DNA of 64,000 nucleotides from Onchidella celtica (lineage: Eukaryota > Mollusca > Gastropoda > Systellommatophora > Onchidiidae), in NCBI GenBank assembly GCA_963931925.1, contig OZ007570.1, positions 60,552,432 through 60,616,431 of the forward strand. The letters are read 5' to 3'. Below the pieces are notes generated by a model that worked only from the letters and a program-made list of their open reading frames with translations, had not been told where the DNA came from and searched no databases. Positions 22,898 through 34,045 of this stretch are shown in pieces. Both the position numbers and the translations under genes were made by a program. The stretch's first letter is position 1; every line of letters starts with the position of its first letter.

Positions 22898-25361
22898 GTG
22901 ATGAAAACTGCTTAATGCACTATAGAGAATTACGGTATGCGAGTCTGTTCATTTTGCATAATATTAGTTGAACCATCAGCTGCATTTCTTCTGTGTAAAG
23001 TGAATTGCAGCAATGCTTGTTAAAATCACTGTCTGCCTCTGGCATAGAAACCATTTGGTTAATTCCTTGGGCTACAAAAAACAAAACAAAAACACACTGT
23101 AAATCATTTTCGAGATATGGGACCCAAGACAGACTTGACACGCCGGGATTACAGATAGACAAAGATCTTCAGAATCTGACCTACTTTCACACTCATACAT
23201 GCAAGACACAGTGAGACACACAAATATATATATACCTGACAGACAGGGTCTCGGTTTTTATATTACCATACACACACACTGCATTTCCGACAGAATAATT
23301 TATGAACTATCGGGGCTGGAAGTTTTGCGGGAACATCTAATTACTGGTAGAAATCTTTGTTTCTGGAAGATTGCTGAAATTCATCCAGAATCATAGTGTG
23401 GGGTGTTACATTGTTTTCACTGTTCCACCTGCTAAAACCACTTAATCATTTTATCGTCCTGGATTGCGTGAAGTAGCCCTACCTCGCCGCCGTTGAACCT
23501 TTCTTCACATTGATTTTCATTTATGTAACTTCCACCGGAATGGATAGTTGAAATAGAACCTTCCCTTGTATTTGAGCACTCAAATAAGGAAAGTATACGG
23601 AACCGTCACCTTCGCTTCTTTTGGCGAAGTCTCACTGAGAAATTGGAATCAAATTTCAGTGTCACAAATATTTTACACTCCCATCCTTAATTGTACTTCT
23701 GTGCCCAGAAAACACCGCCAGTAATTCATTAAGATGTCCTGTTCACCAGTGCTTTGACCATCGCTGTCCCTCATATCTCTGGCACTAAAAGTTGGCACGT
23801 TATCGTGATTAAGTCAAATTCGGTTAATGCGCCTTTTGTTGCCCACAAAATCTTGCGTTTTCGTGCTTGTGAATATTGGCGTGGCAAGCACTGACATTAA
23901 TTTCGGGATATTAAATAAGTGGACAATTAAGTTGCTTCGACTTTGATGAGAGTACAGTAAGGTCAACATCTTATGCAGCAAGTTTATTGACTAACTTCAA
24001 AGATACTAAATACAACAGGATGGGACAGCTTGCGCATTTAACATGCACAGACTTCGTACCGCCACCTAAGGGCGAATGCGCGGAAGACATGAACAATGCC
24101 GTGTTTTACAAAGCCAAAATAGGAAAAATGTAGAGTTTTGTTCACTGTGGGTTTTGATTGAAGTAAATTATTTTGAAATTACAACTTCAATCGGTGGAAG
24201 AAAACTGGCTTTTTGCTTTTTTTTTTAATGCCATGAGCCAAGTGGCCCCGCCCCCGATCAGCGGGCAAATTGTGTGCACGATTTTTTTAGAGGCCCCAAG
24301 AAGGGAGTGCCTCACGTTGTTGTATCTACATGTAGTAGCTTTGCTTGCGTGCAGACGAAGAGGTGGACATGGTGAGGGCGAAGATGAGTAAGAAAACTTC
24401 TTACATGAAAAACTACAGAACAAAAGCGGGGGAGGGTGGGTGGGTGGAGGAGGGAGGGACACTACAAATGACGTCTGTTTGAGAGTAATTCTGTTCTTTG
24501 GACAGAAATCAGGAGGGAGGGAGAGAGGAGGAAAAAAGTCAGGTATTTAAAAAATTCAAGTTATGTATTTTTTTTTTTAGATACTAAAAACAGCCATTGA
24601 AGGGACTAACTCGCAATCCCCAGCGCATGGAGCTCCTAAAGTCGAGTCCTTGGGTGGCCCTTATTTCTGCCTGACATTTTTTTTCCGACTACCGAAATCT
24701 AACTATATAAACAGTGAATGAAAGGTAACATAATATTTCATCACACAGCTCTCTATTGTTTCGGTCATAATTTATTACAACATCGGCCTAATTTGCGCTT
24801 TGTGCGACGTCTTTGTTAAGAACTAAGGGTTAGCTAAACTTTGGCAAAAGACCCATAAACAAGTCGCCTTTTACGCAAACTGCACTGAGACAGATAAAAA
24901 CAAATACCCATGTGTTATTTTGTAATGGAGCGTCCAGTGTTGCGTTTAGGAACTTGTAAACACTCAGATTATATAACGTTTTAAAATTTTCTCCAGGTTG
25001 AATAAAAACAACCACAAAACAAGACAATAACGAGATCCGAAATAATTATGTTGTATAAAAGGTCTTTTTCTGTTCTTTCCTATTGTGTTTTTTTTTCTTT
25101 AACTCAAACACATGGCACACCTATTCAAGGCTAACACAGCGACGCATGTACAAAGTTAATAGAGAAATAAGGCGGGGAGACTGTGTGATAATTAGGTGGA
25201 TGGCGCAGTGAGTTAAGATTGTCTTGTGTTTGTTTTGACTCAGTGCGTGACCCAAGACAGATTTGACACGCCCGGACTACAGATAGATCTAATGAGACAG
25301 ATTTTTGTTTCAGTCTCGCCAGTGGGCGAGATCCCTCTGTACTCCACATCCCATACTACAA
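22898..25361. other. Non-coding interval
   Basis: A roughly 45-nt segment at 23120-23165 (GACCCAAGACAGAC, TTGACACGCC, ACAGATAGA) recurs at 25250-25292. A segment near 24085-24180 resembles 34335-34460. No gene was recognised. Confidence 0.35.
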
Positions 25362-25678
25362 CCAGAGGGTATGTATTTATAGAGAGATCTCACTTGCGCC
25401 AATTCGCGAAACTGGGTCTCTGCGATAAACGAGAAATTGAAGAATTGAAAGAGACCTTCTGTTTACTGTGGTTTGTTCATATTTTTGGGTTGATCGAAAT
25501 TATTTAGAACCGTTTGTGAGTTCTTACGCCTAATGGAAATTTTATTGTACAAACGGATATTGTTTACCGCAGCGACCTACTTTCCGCACCATGCTAACAG
25601 TGGTTTCGCAGAGCCTCCCGTGTCTCACAGTGCAAACCGACCAATAGTGAAAGCTCTTTATACATACATATTCTCTGG
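25362..25678 (-). mobile_element. MITE family M1, copy 2 (317 bp)
   Basis: The terminal inverted repeats are CCAGAGGGTATGTATTTATA at the left and the complement ending ACATATTCTCTGG at the right. The element is flanked by a perfect 5-nt duplication TACAA (25357-25361 and 25679-25683). It is homologous to 17056-17375 in the opposite orientation. Confidence 0.8.
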
Positions 25679-25942
25679 TACAACCAAGACAAAACATACG
25701 TAAATCAGTGCCCCCTCCAAGCTCAGACTTAAGATTCAGACCCGAATGCGCATTTAATCGATTATGCAATTTTATCTACTCTTAAATACGGCCACTTAAA
25801 CAAATTTTAATGATATTTACACAAATTACTACACAATGAGTTTTTTTTTTTTATCACCAGCTCGATATCTCAATTCTCCCCCAAAATGCTGACTTAAGAT
25901 AGTTGACTACCCGGTAAGCAAAGACGAATAGTACTATCATCA

Positions 25943-26090
25943 CTATGGGCCCCTAGACAAAGCAATAGTCTGCAGCACCCGCCCCGTTTAAAAAAAAAAA
26001 CATAAATTTGCATGCATGTGGCCCCCAAAACCCATGGGGCCCCTGTGCAACTGCCCAGCGTGCCCATGCATTACGACGACTCTGTATGAA
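25943..26090 (+). repeat. Dispersed repeat family 'GGCAACTGCCCA', copy 2
   Basis: It matches 11385-11570 in the same order and orientation, including GACAAAGCAATAGTCTGC, AAATTTGCATGCATG and CAACTGCCCAGCGTGCCC. Confidence 0.6.
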
Positions 26091-28399
26091 CAGAATATTA
26101 CGTGGGACCACACAAAACAAAAGTAAATACCGCACCGCTTGTACACAGACTGAAGGCCACCAGCAGCGGAAGGAGGCGACTCCACAGAGATGTGTTCATT
26201 TTGAGTTTTCACTGCTCACTCACAGGTTTGGACAATCTGAGGATACAAAAAAGAGAGGATCATCCTCTATAGTTACATCACTGGTGCCAACCGTCAGTAA
26301 CTGTCAAAGCAAGTACACCAATAAATAATACCTGTTCGACAGACAGCCGTGACAGTGATGGAGTGGATATAGCTGATAGTGAAGACAAAGATAGTTATGT
26401 TTACACTGTCATAATTATTGAACTATTAAAGAACCCATAGAAAACCTGTGTGGGGTCGCAGCCAGACTTGAAGCAAAGACAAAATGTGGCAAAAAGCAAA
26501 TGTTGAATGCAGCAAAGCCTCGCGTAAGAAATAACACAGAAAAGATACGATAAAACACAGGGAAAAGGTAAGACACACCAACCTTTCCGTTAGTTTAAAA
26601 AGTAGAAGAAAAAAAAAGTAACAGGTTAGAAAATTGCGCCAATGAAACAACTGGACAAAGAAATAAAATTGATAAAATTGTGAAACCTGTGTCTTCCCCC
26701 TTTTTTTTTTTTTTTTTGTCGTTAATGTCTTATTTCTTACTCGAGACTTTGCTACATAGAACTTTTGTCTTTTTGCCACAGTTTGTCTTTACTGTCATAA
26801 TTATGTATCACTTTCTGTCACTCGCTAAATCATCAAAAATGCATGAGAAATAATACCATTTGGAAAGTCAGATGATGGTTCTTTTGAGGAACAGCTTCAA
26901 TTCAATTCTATAATTACCTATCTCTTTATACAACACAGGTCTGCATCATCCTTCAGGTTTTAATCTACTGTTAACGGCTGTCTCTTTACCATGCCGCCAC
27001 TAGATCTAGGGAATAATATTTCCTTCAGGATTCTGCAATCTCCGAAAAATTGCACATAATAGCTTCTGCCAAATTTTAGTTAAAACAAAGACTTTGTAAA
27101 TGGAAAATATAAATCAGAGTAAAATGTTGCATTTACAACTTCTTTTAAAGACTCGGCCTCATGTTGACGATTGATTTATAATAGGCGAATTAATCTGATG
27201 GTTAAACAATTTTTGACATCCGTGGAATTGTGTGTGTTGGTCGTTCATAAACTTTCTTGCGTGTTAATTAACATAATTTGAAACTTAAGGACGGTGAAAA
27301 AAAAAAGTGCTGGATAAAATCCATTTCGTTATCAAATATGTTTTGCCATTAAAAAAGGACATGTGTGTGGAATAAAAGAAGTGGGAATTGAACCAAGATT
27401 TACAACAGCAGAAATTAAGGGTAGGAGAAAGTTTCAGCTGGTAGTAGAAATGAATAATGGACGTCGCTGGGTAAACATACTGTACTTGACGTTCCTTATT
27501 CCTTAAAACATGAGGAGACAAAGTGCAGATCAGCTTTACACTTGATAAAGACATCGTGGGGTATTTGCCACATTGTTGTATGCGACATTTTGCGGATTTT
27601 GAGGTATCCTCGTGAAATTGGTTCTCTCACTTCTAATTTCATCATGTACAAGTGTCATTCCAATTGGTTAAAAACTTTTTGAGGTATGTGTTTGTGACGT
27701 AGTATTGTCCTCTGATTTTACACAACTCTCCAAAGTTTCGATTCGCATTTTCTCAAAAGGCCAAAAATGCACATACAACAAATGGAAAATACCCGACGAT
27801 ATGGAAAACATGAGAGAAATTATAACAGTGCTAGTCCATTGAAAGTATGATAACAATTATAATATTCTTCAGCTTAAACTCTCGCGCTCGTCGGTACAAA
27901 TGATGTGTGTAAAGGCCATGTCTTACCTTTCGCCAGAAATAACACGAGCTGCTGCAGTGAATCAGTTACTCTCGTGTTTTTATGCGAAACTACGTCCACA
28001 TGTTACCTGATATTGCTCATTTTTGTATTCCACGCGAGGAGGCCAATTCGAGGCTGCGCCTGCTAACGGTCGAGTTACGACTCTTGCGGTGTTCGGTCTG
28101 CCATTGTATACCACTTATATTTTTACCCCGCGGCTTAAAATTTTAATGCTGTCCCGCTTTGTTGTGAGAATAAAAAATGAAAACAAAAAGTTTGCAAAAT
28201 ATTCCGAGAATGCCTCAAAGACAGAGAACGGGAATCTATGTTACTGTTTTAACACAGGGTACATTATGTGGGGGCCAAACCTGATACCCGACCTCAGGAC
28301 TACGTGTAATACTGGCTATATTTAGAAGGTTGTGATTACCGAGACACGGGATAGCGAAACGAATCAATTAGTCATATTAAGTCCACCGATTTGGTCCCG
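26091..28399. other. Non-coding interval
   Basis: A segment at about 26445-26580 is related to 36800-36902 and 37960-38092. No exon was recognised. Confidence 0.35.
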
Positions 28400-28660
28400 T
28401 ATTATGAATGTCAGCAGTGCAACAATCCGCACCACAGCCCTTCATAATTGAAGGAAGAAAACTAGTACCCATCTTATTTATACTTCCGCAATTTGTAGAC
28501 ATAATAAGTGAGGGAAGGAATGGTCCGTCTCGGTATTCTGTATCTCGGGTGATAATCCTTGGTACTGACCCAGAGATTGATTGCATAGGCGCTGGACTCG
28601 TGTGCGAGAGTTTTCAGGTTCAAATCTTCAACCTAACAAATTTCTCACGTATTTAAGGCC
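28400..28660 (+). repeat. Dispersed repeat R28 with an adjoining tRNA-like segment
   Basis: The first 170 bases are homologous to the inverted copy at 19440-19640. Bases 28583-28640 resemble a tRNA-derived SINE head (GGCGCTGGACTCGTGTGCGA, then B-box-like GGTTCAAATCT). Confidence 0.5.
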
Positions 28661-28852
28661 CTTACTCCGACGGCCATCCAAGCCACTAATCGGTACAGAC
28701 TTGTTGTAACCAAACTGGGCGTAAGTCTACCAACAAAAAGAAACAATCGTCCAAGGATTTTTTCTCTTATTGTCTGTGCTGTAATTAACCCTAAAGCTTT
28801 CTTTGTTTCACCTTAACCTTATTAAACTTTAATCCTGAAAAAGCCGACTTAA

Positions 28853-29026
28853 GGGAGATATCATACTAAGCTTGGTCAGACACAGCCAGATGCTGCCAGC
28901 AAAATGTACACCAAAGAAATTATGGTAGAAGCTGACTGGGTCTGATCGGGCTGAGTATGGTAGGGTCTTCCTGGATTTACTGAGAAAATATAGGAAATTA
29001 TTGTGTGCAGTTCTTGTCTGCCAGCA
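28853..29026 (+). mobile_element. TTAA-flanked MITE (piggyBac-like), 3' truncated copy
   Basis: It starts immediately after TTAA at 28849-28852 with GGGAGATATCATACTAAGC. It follows the reverse complement of 22682-22893 up to the internal CTTGTCTGCCAGCAT, where homology is lost. Confidence 0.65.
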
Positions 29027-29454
29027 TAATCCTTTCTGTGGTAGTCTACAACAAATTTCTGTCTAAAGAGCGAGTCCTACTCGCAGACATTCCGAAGTTT
29101 TGTACATCATTGTTTGCATATCTGGGCACTGCCGATGTCGTTTCCACAAGGTGTTAGAAAATAACTTAAATTTGACTCTTTCCTGTAGGTAAATGATTGG
29201 CCCTGTGTTGTGAATGTCTAAATTGCTAAGAGGTGACTGATACTTTAAAGACAAAACCTGACCACTAATTTGTTCTTTGGTGCCATGTTTGTGGCGAAGT
29301 GTCCTCTGTTCATCGTTCCCTGGGGTCGGCATATCTTAACGAATTTAAACGTTATGTTCTATACATTGTTGGATTGTGTTTAGGTATTTATTTAAGAAGG
29401 TTTTTTTATAGATGCATTTACACCTCACTTTTCTTCTTTCTACTTTTCTTGTTG

Positions 29455-29743
29455 TGCCAGGGATTCGTTTTCTTTAGAATTTTGCCAGGGCAGCGGCCTG
29501 TTCGACCTACTTTTTTCGATTTCTAACTGCCAAAATATCTTTAACGTGGGCAACGTACACACGGGCCCTCCGAATTTTTCGTCCTTATCTGAGAAGACTA
29601 GGTGCTCGATCCTGCCTCCTATAGGATCAGGGGCAGGAAAGCATGAGAAAAATCCCAAAGTTCCAACGTGCCTGCACCGACGGGGATTTGAACCCAGTAC
29701 CTTCGGCATGAGAGGCGAGTATCCAGGCCACCGCGACCCCTAC
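29455..29743 (-). mobile_element. tRNA-derived SINE, family 1, copy B
   Basis: Reverse-strand copy of the family at 3.9 and 54.9 kb. It has the tRNA-like head with B box GGTTCAAATCC, the body with ACGTTAAAGATA and AAATCGAAAAAAG, and the GCCGCTGCCCTGGCAAAATT end. Confidence 0.8.
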
Positions 29744-29836
29744 ATTGTTGAGTTCCTCTAAGTATGCGTTTAAATTGTGTTACACATTTGGGAAGGTTCA
29801 GGTATACTACAGCTTTCATTCGTACAGTTACTTATT

Positions 29837-30990
29837 GAGAGAGAGAGGGGGAGGGAGAGAGAGAGAAAAAAGAGAGAGGGGGAGAGAGAGAAAGAGAGAG
29901 AAAGAGAGAGAGGAAGAGAGAGGGGAGAGAGAGAGAGGGGGGGGGGAAGAGAGAGAGATAAAGAGTGAGGGGGGAGAGAGAGAAAGAGAGGGAGATAAAG
30001 AGTAAGGGGGGAAAGAGAGAGATAAAGAGTGAGAGAGGGAGAGAGAGAAAGAGAAGGAGATAAAGAGTGAGAGGGGGAGAGAGAGAAAGAGAGGGAGATA
30101 AAGAGTGAGGGGGGAGAGAGAGAAAGAGAGGGAGATAAAGAGTAAGAGAGGGAGAGAGAAAGAGAAGGAGATAAAGAGTGAGAGAGGGAGAGAGAGAAAG
30201 AGAGGGAGATAAAGAGTGAGAGAGGGAGAGAGAGAAAGAGAAGGAGATAAAGAGTGAGGGGGGAGAGAGAGAAAGAGTGAGGGGGGGAGAGAGAGAAAGA
30301 GGGGGAGATAAAGACTGAGAGAGGGAGAGAGAGAAAGAGAAGAAGATAAAGAGTGAGAGAGGGAGAGAGAGAAAGAGAGGGAGATAAAGAGTGAGAGAGG
30401 GAGAGAGAGAAAGAGAAGGAGATAAAAGGAGGGAGAGAGAGAAAGAGAAGGAGATAAAGAGTGAGAGAGGGAGAGAGAGAAAGAGAAGGAGATAAAGAGT
30501 GAGGGGGGAGAGAGAGAAAGAGAAGGAGATAAAGAGTGAGAGAGGGAGACAGAGAAAGAGAAGGAGATAAAGAGTGAGAGAGGGAGACAGAGAAAGAGAA
30601 GGAGATAAAGAGTGAGAGAGGGAGAGAGATAAAGAGTGAGAGAGGGAGAGAGATAAAGAGTGAGAGAGGGAGAGAGAAAAAGAGAGAGATAAAGAGTGAG
30701 AGAGGGAGAGAGAGAGAGAGGAGGAGATAAAGAGTGAGAGAGGGAGAGACAGAAAGAGAAGGAGATAAAGTGAGAGAGGGAGAGAGAGAAAGAGAGGGAG
30801 ATAAAGAGTGAGAGAGGGAGAGAGATAAAGACTGAGAGAGGGAGAGAGATAAAGAGTGAGAGAGGGAGAGAGATAAAGAGTGAGAGAGGGAGAGAGATAA
30901 AGAGTGAGAGAGGGAGAGAGATAAAGAGAGAGAGATAAAGAGTGAGAGAGGGAGAGAGAGAAAGAGGAGGAGATAAAGAGTGAGAGAGGG
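29837..30990. repeat. GA-rich minisatellite, about 1.15 kb
   Basis: Degenerate tandem units of roughly 36-42 nt built from GAGAGAGGGAGAGAGA, AAGAGAAGGAGATAAAGAGT and close variants. Two overlapping minus-strand frames of more than 400 residues (Ser/Leu/Pro only) are artefacts of the array. Confidence 0.95.
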
Positions 30991-31322
30991 GAAAGACAGG
31001 GAATGTAATGGAGGACACAGTTACATTCAGAACAAATGTATAAGGAACGGATCTGCTCACAGCAGAATAAAAACCTCATTCCATAATATGGTCAAAATGA
31101 ACATTTTTATTTATTTGACATGAATTAATTTCATGAACACAGCAGGTGGTATATATGTAGTGAATTATAGTCTAAAATAATACGTGTCCCTAACAGCGAC
31201 CCTTTAACAGTGCCAACGGTGCCAACCGAGGCCGATGAGCAACTGCAGGGAGGCAACCTATTCATTATTCATAACATTGCACTGCTGAAGTGTAAAACTA
31301 GAGTTGTGGCTAAAAACGTGTA

Positions 31323-31374
31323 TGACTTTCAAGTCATGGGACGCTAAATATGGGTTTTCTGGGCACATTCGAAA
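31323..31374 (+). repeat. 52-nt direct repeat, copy 1
   Basis: Identical to 32727-32778; starts TGACTTTCAAGTCATGGGAC and ends GGGCACATTCGAAA. Confidence 0.9.
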
Positions 31375-32726
31375 CGTGTTCCGACGTCACGGCGAAGTGA
31401 TTAGATATTACATCAAAATTAATGTCGTGTGTTGACGTAACTTTTGCTTCGAAGTGTTCGTTACATGTTCATTATAAAAGTCTGATGAGGATTTAATGCT
31501 GTTGTAATCATTTCATGCTTGGAAAGTCATTTGTTTAATCTGCGTTTTTGCAGTTGTTGTTGGGTTTTTTTTCCAGCAATTAAGTCTTTTCTTTACCAAA
31601 ATCTTGTTTTTCTGATCTCACTAAGTACACATTCATACCTATGCCATTTGATGGTGTGTTTCGTAGTGTTTTGTTGTATAATGGGATGACATTCACATAT
31701 GGACCGAACCCTCAATAGTTCGAATCCCAACCGCAAAAAGAGTTTTCATGGCTGTGACTCAGGCATATCGGAAATGGAATATATCAAGGAGGGCCCGCCT
31801 TTAATAAAACCCGAAATGGCCGACGCGGTCCACTGTTGTTTCTTTTACTGAAGATGTTTAAATGGCGTCAGACCTGATGGTGGTAATGTTCTATAATGAA
31901 AATTTTTAATTTTCTTAAAATTTCTGTAAAGCCTCAGTGTGATTGCAGGCCGTTCCTTTCGTGATAAAGGTTTTCTCAAGTTAATTCTTCTTTTTTCAAC
32001 CCTGGATCCAACTTTCTCGAGTAGAGTTTGAAACGCCGAAGGCTTCATTCTCTAATAAGATAGATATTTTTTTCTGATCCCCCGAAACTTAGCCCATTAA
32101 ATGGTGAAATTCACCATACTGTTCTTTTTTTTTTATTATATAGATACTGTGTATGTTTGCGTTTACGCCAGTACAACAACATGAGCTTGGTTGCTGGGCC
32201 CATGCCGATGGAATAATAATGCCAAACAAAAACCAAAACACGTGAGAGATCATGAAAAGAAACGGACGAATTCACTCTGTGTCAATCATTCGCTTTCATG
32301 ACCTCCCAGGTTCCCATGGAAAAAAAAAATCACTGAATTTAAGCGTGCTAGGAGCTAGCAGTTCACACTCTCAGAAGACCTCTCTCTCGTTTCCGGGCTC
32401 GCGGATTGATAACGTGCTTAACACCAACAGTGGCAGATACAGAATATAGAGCGTTGAATTTCCGTTCTACAACTTCTCGTTAAGTAAGTTATAGAGCAAC
32501 CTACCCTAAAAGATATAATGTACCGTTTGCTTCTGAGATTCTATTTCAACAAAATGTTCATCAATGGAAAGGGAATTCAATAATTCTTATCATGGTTGAA
32601 AACTTTCAAAGAATGAACAGTTGTCTGAACGTGTGAACTATTAAACTATAAAGTTTGTTTGCCACCAGTACATGTGCACTCTCCCTAGTTCACCGAAGTG
32701 GAGGAAGTCACTTGTTTGAGAATGTG

Positions 32727-32778
32727 TGACTTTCAAGTCATGGGACGCTAAATATGGGTTTTCTGGGCACATTCGAAA
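32727..32778 (+). repeat. 52-nt direct repeat, copy 2
   Basis: Exact match to 31323-31374, 1404 nt downstream. Identity ends abruptly on both sides. Confidence 0.9.
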
Positions 32779-33447
32779 ACCGTGAGTAGGCCTAACCTTT
32801 TTTTTCTTTCTTTTTTTTTTAAAAATGTTGTTGTTGCTTTTGCAAACAAATATGGCTTAAAAAATTATTGCCCATTTCAACATTTTTTTGGGGGGGGGGG
32901 GAGGGGGGGGGGGGAGGGTAGCAAATATTCAGAATATAAGACGTGTTGTTAAACTGTTTTGTTCCTTGCATTAATGTGAACATTTGAAGTTCGGGTCAGA
33001 CTTCCTATTGATAGACTTTCTCAGTATTTACTGTGGGCAGAATTGCTGTGTTATGTTTCTCTATCCATCCTTATGACTAGACAGTTTAAAATTAAAATTT
33101 CTGACAAGATGATATTACGAGGTCGACAGGCCTTGATGGTAGAGCCCCAGGGGCCAGAGCGATGTCTTGCAGCTGATCATCGTTTTCCTGAAAGTGAAGA
33201 AAACATAACACTTTTTTTTTTTCACAAAATGGCCTGGAAAGCACAAATAACACATATTTGTGAGTGTGCATGAGAAAACCCGGCTTAAGTCGGCAACATG
33301 ACATTTTGAGTTCTGTACATATAATAAAAGACAAGACATTTCTGATAAATTGAAGTCAGTGACCCCCCTAAAACAAGATTTTGAGAAAACGGCATTTGAT
33401 CCTATAAGTGGCAATAGCTAATTGACCAAGTAATATTGGAGTGATTG

Positions 33448-33713
33448 TTGTTAGGAGACCGTAGTCTAATAACTAAGTCGTTATAGAGATCATGGTGATT
33501 AGTGTTCACTGCTCATCTACAGTTTACACTGTAACATGCCACGGTCCCCTAGAAACAGCCAAGTCGGAAGTTTTTGGGTCTTGTTAGGAGACCATAGTCT
33601 AATTACAAAGGCGTTATAGAGATCACAGTAAGTAGTGTTCACTGCTCATCTACAGTTTACCCTGTAACATGTCACGGTCCCCTAAACAACAGCCAAGTTG
33701 GAAGTTTGTGTTG
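33448..33713 (+). repeat. Tandem duplication, two 133-nt units
   Basis: Both units start TTGTTAGGAGACC and carry GTTCACTGCTCATCTACAGT and CACGGTCCCCTA. Within each unit the TTAGGAGACCG start is complementary to the CGGTCCCCTA near its end. Confidence 0.85.
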
Positions 33714-33802
33714 GACCCATATTTTCACTTCAATCAAAGCCGTTTTTCTCAAAATCAGCTCTGCCGACTAAGGGCAGCCACACAAAGACCACCGAATTCG
33801 GT

Positions 33803-34007
33803 CATAAGGGTACAAACATAGAGGCCACCGAATTCGGTCACCGAGCCACTAGGCGCTTTAGGTGAGAAGAATTGCACTATATAAACGGACCGAATCTAGG
33901 TGGGCTCTTTGTGCAGTTGTTGAAATTATATGGTGCAATTCTTCTCACCTAAAGCGCCTAGTGGCTCGGTGACAGAATTCGGTGGCCTCTATGTTTGTAC
34001 CCTTATG
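33803..34007. repeat. Long near-perfect hairpin (75-nt arms, 55-nt loop)
   Basis: Arm 33803-33877 and arm 33933-34007 are reverse complements with one mismatch (GAATTCGGTCACC against GAATTCTGTCACC). The loop is 33878-33932. Confidence 0.95.
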
Positions 34008-34045
34008 CCGGGTTTTCTCATGCACACTCACATTTATGCCAAACA

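Larger units (their letters stand above)
31000..33257. other. Non-coding interval
   Basis: It holds the 52-nt direct repeat pair described separately and a G-rich tract at about 32887-32918. No gene was recognised. Confidence 0.35.
33258..34045. mobile_element. Foldback-type element
   Basis: The outer inverted sequences contain CCGGGTTTTCTCATGCACAC (direct at about 34008, complement at about 33262-33291). The interior holds two tandem 133-nt units (33448-33580 and 33581-33713). At its right end is a large hairpin with 75-nt arms. There is no coding sequence. The superfamily is unknown. Confidence 0.55.

Noticed and set aside
29828-31079. Two overlapping minus-strand frames of more than 400 residues (Ser/Leu/Pro-rich)
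   Set aside because: They are direct products of the GA-rich minisatellite, with no start context, no domain and a composition fixed by the repeat.
33448-33713. CRISPR-like repeat array
   Set aside because: Only two tandem units without spacers, in a eukaryotic transposon context.
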